NCBI GenBank assembly: GCA_026724425.1
Contig: JAIUCV010000349.1
Coordinates: 62,001 to 126,000, forward strand
Length of the DNA stretch: 64,000 bases
Direction of reading: 5' to 3'
Source: Erythrophleum ivorense
Lineage: Eukaryota > Streptophyta > Magnoliopsida > Fabales > Fabaceae
Shown one piece after another: positions 13,201 to 24,242 of this stretch; position 1 is the stretch's first letter; each line of letters opens with the position of its first letter. Below the pieces are notes generated by a model, which saw only the letters and a list, made by a program, of their open reading frames with translations, did no database searches and was not told where the DNA came from. The position numbers and the translations under genes were made by a program.

Positions 13201-15524
13201 AGTTAGGATTAAAATAACATATTTTTATAAAATTTAGACTAAATTAATATCAATAAACTTTCAAAAATCAAATTGATGGCCACAATATCTTTAGAGATTT
13301 CCGAACATTTCCTGAAAGTAGAAAACGAGTTTTAAATCTTAATGCAGGCAAGGCATATCTCGTTAATTAGTCTTTTTCACCACATCATGTATAATGGGAA
13401 TCGAAAGTAATAATTTATTCTCCACTAGAATTACTTGTCTTAAAATTTTTTAAAAAAATTAGGCAAAAATAGATGGATAGTTTTAAATTATTCTATCATT
13501 CATTAATATTTGGATAATTTATTCTTTCCTCTTTTAAGAGATGTTTAAATTAGGCAGGGCTCCCTTTGAAAATATATATTCCCTTCTCTAAATAAAAAAA
13601 CATGCTACACTTATTACTTCATTTGTAACAAAAGAAAAGCTGCAATTACAATTATTTGATTAAAATATTATTATATCTATCATTTATATAATATAATAAG
13701 TATTAAATATATTTTGATAGATATACATTTTTTAAGTTTAGCAAATTGTAAAATTATTTGATAAAAAATACTCAAAAAAATCACAAAATAATTTTTTTAA
13801 TTTTACTAACTTATAGATAATAATTAATTTCAAAATTACAATTCATATTAAATCTATTACAATGGACATAAGCACTGTTCTAAATTTAATAAAATTTTAA
13901 AATAAATTAAATTTAAGATTTTTTAATATAAAATAAATAACATTAAAAATAAAAATTGAAAAAAATTAATGTACTTTTAATAAATGATATTTTTAATGAA
14001 AAATAATATTAGTTTTGTAGATATTTTTGTTTTAAGAGAATAAATGTATATATATATTTTTAAAAAATAGTATAATTCAGAGATATCTTATTAAAAAAAA
14101 CTAATTTACCGTTATTATTTTTGCCCACTCCAACAGGCACCCCCAATCATTGTGTCATGTGTGTGTTCTACTATTGTCACGTGGAATTACCCCGGGTCAC
14201 TAAAATATCAGCGCGTAGAAGCTTGCTCTAGATTCTAGAAGCCAGTTTTGGGGCCTAGTACAAGTGCAAACTTATAATACAGACAATATATTTATGGTTT
14301 TCTCGGCTTTCGTGTTCTTATTTTCTCATCTTTCGAAATTTATTTGAAAAAATTACATTGAAAAGTTATATTTTACAAAATTTATAATAAAAAAGTTTTA
14401 AATTAAAATTATTCTCAAAAGTCAAAGTTATTAGAATTTGTTAGTATCAAAAAAATTTATTATCAAAATTTAAAAAATTATAATTTAAATAATTTTGATA
14501 ATAATATTTTTTAAAATTTTAATAATAAAGTTCTTAAAATTTGATTTTTAAAATAATTTTAATTTTTAAAGTTTTTATTATAAATTTTATAAAACTTGAG
14601 TTTTAAAATATAATTTTTTAATTTATTTTGCTGCCAAAATCAACATAATCTTTTTCATTATTATATTTACTCTAATATGTTAAAAAAAATGAAAAAATGA
14701 AATCGGAAAGCATGTAAGTTTTACTTACCGTGGGGATCTGAAGAATTTGTTGGAAGAAAAGGAGCAGTCGGCGTAGGCGTTGGTTTTCCTGGCTGAGCAT
14801 AGAAAGGGTACAATTCATAGCGAATGTTACAGCTGGGATATAGAACTCTTCCTCCTCGCTTTCCCGCACAACACCATGGAAGGCCCTCAATCACATCACT
14901 CAGACACCTTCTGCAATCTTGGGGTGACAGGTCCGGCGTGCACTGAACTAGAGAATACATAGACCCAAACCCAGGTATGCTTGCCTCAGTTGTGGCATAT
15001 TTCTTAGCACCCAAAGGATGGTTGGCCGCCTTATCTGCCGTCAAGTTTAAGGTGTTCATCAACAACTGCAAGTAGCTTTCCCGTGACGCATTGTCGGTGT
15101 TCAAGAGGCCAAGTCTAGGCCTTGTGTCGACGGCGGAGAAGAAGGAGCGGTTGGCATAGCGAAGCAAGCACTCGTCGTTCCAGATTATGGCCTCCTTCGA
15201 CAATCGGCACTTCGAAGTTAATCGTTGGGTTGCGTTGACGACGCATTGGTGGCAAACCTGGAGGGTGACATCACCCCGGCACATGAAGAGGCCGTAGACG
15301 GTGTTGCCACCGCCGGCGACGGTGGTGTTGTAGAACTCCTTGTTGGCGGTGTTGTTGGAAGCTAAGGAAGAGAGGAGGTTGGTTAGGTCCGATTGGAAGG
15401 GACTATTGGCAGTGAAGATTTTGCTGGTAGAGCAGTCGTGGTAAATATAATTAGGCTGTGCTTCAGTAGTAGCAGAATAGAGGAAGCTAGCGAAAAAGAG
15501 AAAAATATGTTTGTAGGAAGCCAT
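10299..15524 (-). CDS. CRK locus B: intact cysteine-rich receptor-like protein kinase (DUF26 RLK), 664 aa
   Basis: Seven exons join in frame: 15524-14729, 12557-12414, 11966-11845, 11771-11561, 11391-11154, 10929-10779 and 10631-10299. They total 1,995 bp, all introns are GT-AG, and the stop is TAG. Residues 1-22 are a signal peptide. DUF26 motifs C-X8-C-X2-C lie at C82/C91/C94 and C195/C204/C207. The membrane span is about 275-297. Kinase motifs are IGKGGFGEVY (344-353), catalytic Lys366, HRD (461-463) and DFG (481-483), all intact. An in-frame ATG 45 codons upstream (15659) would bury the signal peptide, so 15524 was chosen. By family it is a plasma-membrane Ser/Thr kinase of stress and immune signalling. 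The ligand cannot be read from sequence. It is the only functional-looking gene of the cluster. Confidence 0.95.
14346..14619. mobile_element. Mutator-like MITE (foldback) in intron 1 of locus B
   Basis: This 274-bp AT-rich element has imperfect inverted arms over most of its length (GAAAAAATTACATTG at the left, the inverse of AATATAATTTTTT at the right). It is flanked by an exact 9-bp duplication AATTTATTT (14337-14345 and 14620-14628). A 9-bp duplication is the signature of Mutator-like elements. The equivalent place in locus A (around 8344) has no insert. A relative lies at 40455-40754. Confidence 0.82.
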
Positions 15525-15726
15525 AACAATGGAATTGTTAATAGGGAATAGCGTGTAAGTGTTTGAGATAAGGCAATGGTTTACACACAATTTAATCAAA
15601 TTAAATGAGGAGAGCAAGTCATTAGTAGCGCAGTTGTCACGAAGGGGAGGTAGGACCATCTAGGGCTTCGGTGACGGTATAATTCAGGAAGCTAAGTTGG
15701 GTGACTCTGGAGTTGAAATTTTCATT

Positions 15727-15742
15727 GGTCAACGCAAGTCAA
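15727..15742 (-). promoter_or_regulatory. Paired W-boxes upstream of CRK locus B
   Basis: Read on the gene strand, TTGACT and TTGACC lie 4 bp apart, about 200 bp upstream of the chosen ATG. TTGAC(C/T) is the core bound by WRKY factors, known regulators of CRK genes. Locus A has TTGACT in the same place, but its second box is changed to TTAGCC. Function here is inferred. Confidence 0.5.
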
Positions 15743-15959
15743 TGGACAAAGTCCAATGCAAGCTATCATATTTATCTTTTTCCTGGTTGTGAGAATTAAA
15801 AAATATATATATTTTTATATGAATTCATCACCATTTCATTTTCACATCTTAAAACACCCCTTCAAAGAAAGTGTTTTGGTCATCTCTCTTGGTGCATACA
15901 GCTAAAAAGTTGAACGATTATTTTGTATGTCGAGTGGCCGATTAAATCAGCATGTGGGG

Positions 15960-16215
15960 TGTTGTAAAAAGGGAATAAAATAAAGAGAATAAGTACGTGA
16001 ATAAATTAAACAATGTCAAAGTATATTATATAGGCCTACATAAACTGAAAATATTAAAATATAGAAATAAAATATGATATTTAGATAAGGTAGTGGATAC
16101 ATGGCTTACATTCTGACTTATTCAACAAAGTAACAAGATTTTATATTGAAAGATTCAATAATTGATCCTAAAATAAAGAAAACAGAGAGCACGTAGTTTG
16201 AAGCATCACTTAACA
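15960..16215 (-). repeat. Copia 1, 3' LTR
   Basis: 256 bp, beginning TGTTGTAAAAAGGG on the plus strand and ending CTTAACA. The purine-rich stretch GAAGCAAGGGAGAG, read on the minus strand directly inside it, is the likely polypurine tract. Confidence 0.88.
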
Positions 16216-17720
16216 CTCTCCCTTGCTTCAAAGCTGCACACACTCATTTGCATTATGAAATCTTCAATTTTTTGAGCAAAAAGTGACTTGGTCATGATAT
16301 CTGCAACTTGTTGATTTGTACCACAATATTTCAAAGTAATTTCTTCCTTTGTAACAAGATCACAAATGAAATTATGCCTAATATCAATGTGTTTCATTCT
16401 ACTATGAAAAACTATATTCTTTGTCATTGCAATTGCTAATTTGCTATCACAATAAATCTTTATTGCCTCAAATTGTGTTTGAAGAAGGTATGCTAACAGT
16501 CTTCTCAGCCAAACAGCTTGACAAGCTATTAAAGTTATTGTTGCATACTCAGCTTCAGATGAGGATAAAGCGACAGTATCTTGCTTCTTTGAGCTTCATG
16601 AAATAGCAAATAAACCAAGAGTGAAAACATACCATGAAGTGCTTCTTCTATCATCAATATAATATGCCCAATCACTATTAGAAAAACCTTACAATTTGAA
16701 ACTTGATATCTTTGAGTACCAAATTCCAAAAGCAACAATGCCTGCAACATAGTGCATAATCCTTTTTACAGCTCCAAGATGGTGTTTAGTTGGATTATGC
16801 ATGAATTTGGAAACTACACTCACAGAATGTGCTATGTCAAGCCTTATATTAGATAAATAATTTAAGCCACCCACCATGCTTCTATAATACTTTGCATTTG
16901 TAGCTTTAGTACCATCATCAACATTCAATTTCTCATTCATATTCATAGGGGAACATGCTATTTTGCAACCCAGCATATTAAACCTTTTGAGAAGATCCAT
17001 TGCATACTTTCTTTGAGAAATAAAAATACCATTAGGACCTTGCTTTACTTTTAAACCAAGAAAGTAATACAATAGTCCCAAATCTAACATCTCAAATTTT
17101 TTCATCATACTTGACTTAAAATCAACAATAATTTCTTTAGAAGACCTTATATGTATCATATCATCAATATAAAGATAGACCACTAGAAAACTAGAATCAC
17201 CATGCCGTTTTAGATAAAGAGTGGACTCATTATCACTCCTTTTAAAACCATTTTCATGAAAATATGAGTCAATTTTATGATACCAAGCACGTAGGGCTTG
17301 CTTAAGGCCATACAAAGCCTTTTTAAGCTTATAAACTTTGCTTTCCTCACTATTAATAGCATAACCTTCACGTTGATAAACAAATACTTCCTTTTTCAAC
17401 TCACCATTCAAAAAGGCTGATTTAACATCAAATTGAAACACATGCCATTGAAGTTGAGTAGCTAAAGTTAGAAGAGTTCTCACCATTTCAAAACGAGCCA
17501 CAGGAGAAAAAGTTTCATCAAAATCAATACCTTGATGTTAAGCATAGCCTTTAGCCACTAACTGTGCTTTGTGCTTTTGTATACTACCATCAACATTATA
17601 CTTGGTTTTATATATCCACTTAAGCCCAATTGCATTCTTGCCTTGAGGAAGATCAACTAACTCCCACATATCATTTTTCTTGATGTAATTCATCTCTTCA
17701 ACCATTGCATCTTGCCACAC
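16206..17720 (-). pseudogene. Copia 1 reverse transcriptase and RNase H, broken
   Basis: The segment begins near the RVT_2 start (MWELVDLPQGKNAIGLKWIY) and continues with the palm block FQFDVKSAFLNGEL. The catalytic box YIDD (within YLYIDDMIHI) follows, then the RNase H end (HIDIRHNFICDLV, VADIMTKSL). A stop interrupts between about 17502 and 17537, and frame changes occur around 16690-16750 and 16430. It was part of one gag-pol polyprotein; each piece is in a different frame now. The RNase H end slightly overlaps the LTR boundary at 16215. Confidence 0.9.
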
Positions 17721-17915
17721 TTGCTCTTTTGCAGCATCTACATAAGATATAAGATTTGTAACACAAAGAGCAAAGTCACAAGTTTCATAAATTTCCCTTA
17801 AAGATCGAAACTTTCTAGGAGGTATTTCACTTGAAGAACTTCATGATGAACTAGTTGGTGAACCCACAGGTGATGAATGAGGAGTTTGAGAGCAGTTGCC
17901 TCCTTGGGAAGAGAG

Positions 17916-19194
17916 TTATAGATTTGTTGGTTCTGGTTTAGAATATGCTTCTTCAACACTTATAGGGACAGATTTTTTAGCTTCTTTGTTGCTCTTGCTA
18001 CACCAATCCCAACTAACTTCTTCATTAAATACAACATCCCTACTAGTAATTATTTTGCCACTAATTGGATCATAAAGCCTATAAACTTTGGATTGTACAC
18101 TATAACCAACAAAGATACATTTTTTAGATTTTTCATCAAGTTTTTTATGAGATGATTTTAACGAAGCATAGGTTATACAACTAAATACTTTTAAGTGGCT
18201 TACCCGAGGCTTTACACCTTTCCATGCTTCATAAGGTGTCTTGTTTAGGACTGCCTTTGTAGGAGAGAGATTGAGGAGATACATTGTTATGGCTATTGCT
18301 TTAGCCCAAAATTGATTAGGAAGCTCTTTTGCCTTCATCATACTTCTAGCCATTTCTATTACAGTTCAATTCTTTCGTTTAGTAATGCCATTTTACTCTA
18401 ACGTATGTGGTGAAGTGAGCTCCTTGTGAATACCATTTTCCTCACAAAAAATAGCAAATTCATTAGAATAAAATTATGTTATAATCATTAGTAAACAACA
18501 CAAAATAACGACTCCCATTTAACGACTTAGTATTCATAGGCTCACATAAATCTGCATGCACTAACTCAAGACATTGAGAGGATCTCCAAGACTTCCCTAC
18601 AGGAAATGATTTTTTACTTTGTTTTTCCAAAACACAACCTTCATAGAATTCAATAGTTTCAATGTTTGGCAACCCCAAAACCATATCCTTTTGACTCAAC
18701 AATTGTAATCCCTTAAGGTGCAAATGACCATACTATAAATGCCAAAGATCATAATCACTTATGCCTTTAGTAATAAAAGCATTTTCCTAAATAGATGAAA
18801 TATCAAGTGAGAACATTTTATTTTTAGTCATCTTAATTTTTGCAAGGATCTGACTAGTTTTCTTATCTTGAGTGACACAAAAATCGTCATCAAATATAAC
18901 TCTCAATCCACTCTCCATCAATTGACTCACACTTAACAAATTTTGACCCAAGCTAGGTACATATGAAACATTATGCAAAAGTTTCTTCTTACCATTGCTA
19001 ATGTTAAGAGAGACTATACCTTTACCTTTACTTGGAAGCCGTCTTTTATCGCTAGGTCGAACATTAGATTTTTGCAATTCATCCAATTTCTTGAACAATG
19101 AATGAGAATTAGTCATATGACTAGAATACCCGCTATCAACAAACCAAATATCATCAATAGAAATATCAAAGTCAATAGATTGTGCCATAAACAA
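17916..19194 (-). pseudogene. Copia 1 protease and integrase, broken
   Basis: The protease active-site region reads WFVDSGYSSHMT, keeping the catalytic DSG. The GAG-pre-integrase part follows (GHLHLKGLQLLSQKDMV), then integrase core HADLCEPM and a changed second acidic box FTNDYN. The C-terminal block has KVFSCITYASL and FVGYS. Stops fall near 18724-18786 and 18354-18460. No complete integrase frame is left. Confidence 0.88.
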
Positions 19195-19209
19195 TGTCTC
19201 TAAATCTTC

Positions 19210-20088
19210 TCTCTCTATAAAGCTTGCTTACTTTTGTTCATCCTTTTGTTTTGACAATCTACTTCTTTGTGTCCAAATTTTTTGTAATAATTGCATTGAA
19301 TGGAGATCTTTTGATTGTTTTGACCGTGGCCTCTACCACCACCATGCCCTCTGCCTTTGCCTCTACCATGAAAGCCACCTCTACCATTTCCTCTACCAGT
19401 GGAATTGGTGTTCTTAAAAGACTCCCCCATCACTTGAAATTAACACTTCTTCATGCTTTTCTTGCGACTGATTCATCCTGTCTTCATGAGCTTGTAGGGA
19501 ACTTGTTAATTCATCAAAAGAACATTTAGATAAATCATGGGCCTCTTCAATTGCAGCAGCCATAAAATTAAAACGAGGTGTAAGAGTTCTCAATATTTTT
19601 GCAACAATAGTTTCATCAGTAATTTTCTCCCTATAAGACCTTATTTTATTAACCACAAAACTAACTCTAGACAAGTAATCATGTACAAACTCACTTTTTT
19701 GCATATAGAGATTCTCAAATTCACGATAAAGTGATTGGAGATTTATAGAGATTACCTTATTAGAGCCCTAAAACTCAGTCTTCAATATCTACCATGCCTC
19801 TTTAGAAGTCAATATGGAAGCGATTCTAGAGAAGAGATTGTCATGCACCGCTTGCTGAAGGAAAAATAGAGCCTTTGCATCTCATTTCTTATTTTCCTTC
19901 AGTCATTGCTAGTTCGTATCTGGGTCTGCAAAACCATCCTCAACCAAATCCCATAGGTCTTGAGATCGAAAGAGGGTCTTCATTTTGATGGACCAAAACT
20001 CATACTTATCCCCATTAAAAATGGGAATTAAAAGCTGTGATATTGTTGAGATGTTGGTGGTTGCTAATGAAATTTTGTTAGTTGCCAT
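19210..20088 (-). pseudogene. Copia 1 gag, broken, with damaged zinc knuckle
   Basis: The likely start is the ATG at 20088 (MATNKISLATTNIS). UBN2-type gag sequence follows (DYLSRVSFVVNKIRSY, TPRFNFMAAAIEEAH). A frame change near 19420 leads into a Gly/Arg-rich stretch and the nucleocapsid knuckle CNYYKKFGHKEVDC. The second cysteine of the usual C-X2-C-X4-H-X4-C is a tyrosine. Stops are present upstream of 19704. Confidence 0.85.
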
Positions 20089-20300
20089 AAAGTGCCATCA
20101 CAATAAGTTGATTTTGCACAAATGAAAGTCTCCCCAATTCACAATTGAACCTAGAATAGAAAGTGAGAGAAGGAAAGAATAGCTGCGTTGCTTTCTATTG
20201 GGGAAAGTAAGGGTCGAAGTGCGAAAGAAATGAAGGAGTTGCTGCGGTGCTCTCGCTTCTCGGGTATCTCACAAATGTTCCCCCTCTCGCTCTCTGGAAG

Positions 20301-20314
20301 GCTCTGATACCAAA
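20301..20314 (-). other. Copia 1 primer-binding site (initiator tRNA-Met type)
   Basis: On the minus strand TTGGTATCAGAGC follows shortly after the 5' LTR. It is the usual copia primer-binding sequence, complementary to the 3' end of initiator tRNA-Met. Confidence 0.85.
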
Positions 20315-20319
20315 AATAT

Positions 20320-20601
20320 TGTTGGAAAAAGGGAATAAAATAAACTAAATCTAATATTGAAGAGAATGAGGCAAATAAAAACTTGAGTAAATTAAACAAT
20401 GCTAAAGCCTATTATATAGGCGTATAGTAACTGAAAATACTAAAATATAAGAACAAAATATGATAGTAGGATAAGGTAGTGGGTACATGGCCCACGTTCT
20501 GACTTACTCAACAAAGCAACCAAATTTTATATTAAAAAATTCAATAACTAATCTTAAAATAAAGGAAACGGAGAGCATATGGTTTGAAGCATCACTCAAC
20601 A
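20320..20601 (-). repeat. Copia 1, 5' LTR
   Basis: 282 bp, clearly related to the LTR at 15960-16215 (shared GGTTTGAAGCATCACT-type end and GATAAGGTAGTGG block). It has many point differences and an extra stretch (AACTAAATCTAATATTGA). The divergence suggests an old insertion. Confidence 0.88.
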
Positions 20602-20984
20602 TCGGGGACACAAAATTCCTTCTTATGGCTAGTTCAGTGAAGCTGCACCAAACCTGAAAAAATATACAAGAATAGAGCAAACAACCAGTGGAGAGAGTAG
20701 AGCAAAGGTATTTTTTGGTTCTATATTTTCTTCTAATGAAAATCCCCCAAATTCAGTCCCACTTACAAAACAAAATGGCTTCCACAAAAAGTTTCATTAG
20801 TGATTCACAGCTGAAACACACAAACCTGAATTGAACTAAACATAACTCTAATCAAGGTAAGACAATAATAACTTAAACTTTGAAAGTGTTGCAATTAATG
20901 ACAGCGCATTAACCTCTGACATTTCCATTACATAATTTTAATTTTTTTTCCTTTTTCTTTCCGTACTTCATTTTCGGGCTAGGC

Positions 20985-21040
20985 TTATATTTGCTGCAGA
21001 TCAAGTGGTGTCCCTTCCCTCCATATCTCCGAGGCCTGCA
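20985..21040 (-). pseudogene. Possible receptor-kinase C-terminal exon relic
   Basis: After TTTTGCAG, the minus strand reads ASEIWREGTPLDL before a stop. This resembles the start of the last exon of CRK-type kinases (AWKQWRDGKLLEIL in locus B). Only about 15 codons can be aligned, so this may be chance. Confidence 0.3.
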
Positions 21041-21239
21041 AAATCAATCATATATTAATCAATTTGTTCAATTGTTGATCTCTCTTCATTAATATGCTTT
21101 TCCATTTCGAGTTGCTTATTTTAGTATCAAATTGGTTTTCTCCTCCTTCCCATTTTTTTTATTGCGCAAGATTTTTTCTTTTTTACTTTTTGACTCCAAA
21201 AGTGGTCTGTGACTGAAATTTCATTGCTGATGATACCCT

Positions 21240-22381
21240 GACGAAAGCACATTATTTGACCCAGCAAATTCATATCTTGCATTTCACAACAATTCCTAAT
21301 GTCATAATTTATTTTATAGATTATGTTTAGTCACGATCCTCATAAATGATGCAAAAAGCATTCCTAGAGTTGTCTTTAAAAGATTCCATATTCACGAAGT
21401 AATTACTGTAGTTTTACCTTATAAGAGATTTCTATTCAAAATATTCAGCACCAGTAAGATAAGTGTGAATGAAATGTACGTAACTAATTTTTCCCCAAGA
21501 TTGATGTTGATGCTTTATTGAGCTAGCACTGGATAGAAAGAAGACATGAAAATTCTGTGTACATGAACAATTTCAGCGTCTGTCTGTTGACTTTGTTATG
21601 TAACTTTTGCACGATATGCTTATTTTTAGATAAGGAAAAACAACTGAGTGGCATGTATTTATATGGTGCTCATTTTTTCAGTTATATATGAAGCTTGGCT
21701 AAGCGATCCTACTCAAATAGGACCTAGCGCACAGGTGGTTTGGCCAATCTTAACTAATGAACAAATCTTCCACCCACAAGGGTTCATTTAGTATTTGTCT
21801 ATTATATGAAGTCACATGACTTGTGCATGTACCACCTACCCCAGTCAGTATATGATGGGGATATAATTCTTATTTTAAAATGAGAGATAGCATTTATTTT
21901 TCATGTCAACCCTGTATTCCTATTGGATATGTTTGAAACTTCAGCGAGGTCTTATAAAAATAATGCATAGTTGTCATTTATCTAAAGATTCCTGCACCTA
22001 CAAATACATTGCCGAGTTAATTATTGAATAATAAAAAAAAACAAAAGCTTGCTCTTTTAGTCCCTTTTTAAGTAGCGGAGTTCAAACGGAGTCTTTTAAT
22101 TACAGAGGGTCCTGTTTGTGGCGACAATAAACTATTCGCCTTACAATCTTTTGACCAAATCTTCATTTATTTAATAAACTAGGTCCTATCCCTTACAAGA
22201 TGTAAGAGGAATTCAAAAAATGTTCCATGAGTCTCACACAAAAGAAAAATTAAAAAAAAAAAGAGAGAGAGAAAAAAAACAATGCATAAACAATATTTTA
22301 TGCAGATATAAACAGTATCCTACATGCAACCCGTGAAAGTTTACCAACCGAAGTCACACTGTTCAAGCCACAACTCTCATG

Positions 22382-22424
<43 letters not shown>

Positions 22425-23960
22425 GATTATGTTTCTACTCCAGTCCACATAGATGGCTTTTAAATCTGCCTCATATCACCATATTTTTATTCGAACGGTG
22501 ATCAATTTTTGCACATTTTAATACTTGAGCCAACATACTCACTCTATGGGGCAAAACAAAAAATTCAAGCATCACTTCTCTGTTCAGTTCAGCAATAACC
22601 TGGCAAATATATAAGCTCAACCTAGAAAAGAAATACCATGTGCAATGAAAAAAATGGGATGAAAGAGAGAAACAAAACCTTGAAATTTATCATTACTCAG
22701 AGTATAAAATAGCATTGATCATCAGAAAATATTTTGCCTCATGAATTTAATTAAGGCCTGTTTGGCTTCTCTGCCACCTTATAGGCATTTTGATTGCCTG
22801 AACGCAAGGAGAGCCTACTTAAAATGCTAACTCTTGTCTTCAAAATATTAATAAAAATTAATTTGTTCATCAGATTTCTTCTTGTCTTATATTTGACATG
22901 AAATTTGTGTGTACACATGCATTCCATAACAACCTCCAGAAGATTTGAAATTGTAATTCAAGGTAACTAAGAGATATGTTTGTATAATTTTTGGATGGGC
23001 AATTTCCAAACAATTTCTAATGTAGGTTACTTTCTAGATTGTTTTAGTCAAAGCCTTGATTAGTGGTGTAAAAAATAATCTCATAGTTGTCGTTGCAAGA
23101 TTCCATATTCACAGAAGTAATTACCATATCTCTACCTCAAAAAGATTGCCATTCAAAATATTTAGCACCAATAATATGACTATGAATAAGACAATGCTTC
23201 ATTAATAAACAAGTTTTCCGCTTGCTAGGGGTTCATTTATACCTAACTTTTTGTCTATTCAAGAGGTTATATATCAAATGTATGCACCATTCACCTCAAT
23301 TAACAGAACAGTTGATGATAATATATTTTCTTAAAAGAAAATTTATTTTTTTTCTATCGATTTCAATCTTTTTTTTTTAATTTATTTTTTTAAAAGTTTA
23401 AAAAACTTTGCACTGCACCTGACCCTAACTGTCAAAATATTTGTTATCCCTATTGGATTTGGATCTCTTTTAAACTTCAACGGGATAACCTATAGTTGCT
23501 GGATTAAGTTTTGAATGAAAGAAAAAAAACCTTCCCTTTTAGTATTTTTCTGGCTGCGGAATTCAAATAGAACTTCTCAACAACATAGGATTGTGTTCGT
23601 AGCAACAAGGAACCTACGTGCTTGACAATCTTCTTATGACCAAACCTTCATTTAATAATTAATAATATTGTTTCCACACGAGTCTACATCACACTCTATC
23701 AAAGGCTTAAATCTGCCACATATAACCATATTTCTATTAGGACGGTGAACATTTTCTGCACATTTTAATAAATGCGTCAACATCCTCACTCTGAGGCAAA
23801 CACATTTTCAAACATCACTTCCCTGTTCAGTAACTACCTTACAGCAAATATAAGCCTAACCCAGATAAGAAAAAACAAGAAAAAAACCATGTGCTATTCA
23901 AAATATTCAGCATCAATATGATAACTATCAATGAGATGTCCTTCACTAATTTTCAAAGAC
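21240..23960. repeat. Imperfect tandem duplication in non-genic DNA
   Basis: Two diverged copies lie head to tail. Shared marks are AACAATT(C/T)CTAATGT (21289, 23010), AGATTCCATATTCAC (about 21380, 23098), TTTAAATCTGCC (about 22458, 23708) and TGCACATTTTAATA (about 22512, 23757). A third partial start lies near 23894 (CTATTCAAAATATTCAGC). It contains no gene. Confidence 0.75.
22385..22424. repeat. (TA)n microsatellite
   Basis: About twenty TA units interrupted once by TG, within the first copy of the tandem duplication. Confidence 0.95.
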
Positions 23961-24242
23961 TACTCTAGAAGAAATTTTTTCGCTTTACTAATCAGAAGAC
24001 TATGATTGGTGTGTAAAACACCAGCAATGGATCAAAACAGAGTCGCTTTATGCAATTGCTGGCTGATACTATGCGTGCAGTGGCGGAACCAGCAGCCAAC
24101 GGTGGTGGCGGCAAGAAATTTGCGACTAAAGAATCAAACTTGATTACTTTTCAAAATCTATATACTCTTGGACAATGCACGCCGGATTTAGAAGGGGATG
24201 ATTGTAATAGGTGTCTGCAAATAACAATACTTGCGAACCAAC

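Larger units (their letters stand above)
15960..20601 (-). mobile_element. Ty1/copia LTR retrotransposon 1 (minus strand, decayed)
   Basis: The element is 4,642 bp with LTRs at both ends. Read on the minus strand it runs 5' LTR (20601-20320), primer-binding site, gag, protease, integrase, reverse transcriptase, RNase H, polypurine tract and 3' LTR (16215-15960). Integrase before reverse transcriptase defines copia. The flanks TGGGG (15955-15959) and TCGGG (20602-20606) look like a 5-bp target duplication with one change. Stops and frameshifts break the polyprotein. It landed upstream of CRK locus B, within about 450 bp of its ATG. Confidence 0.93.
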
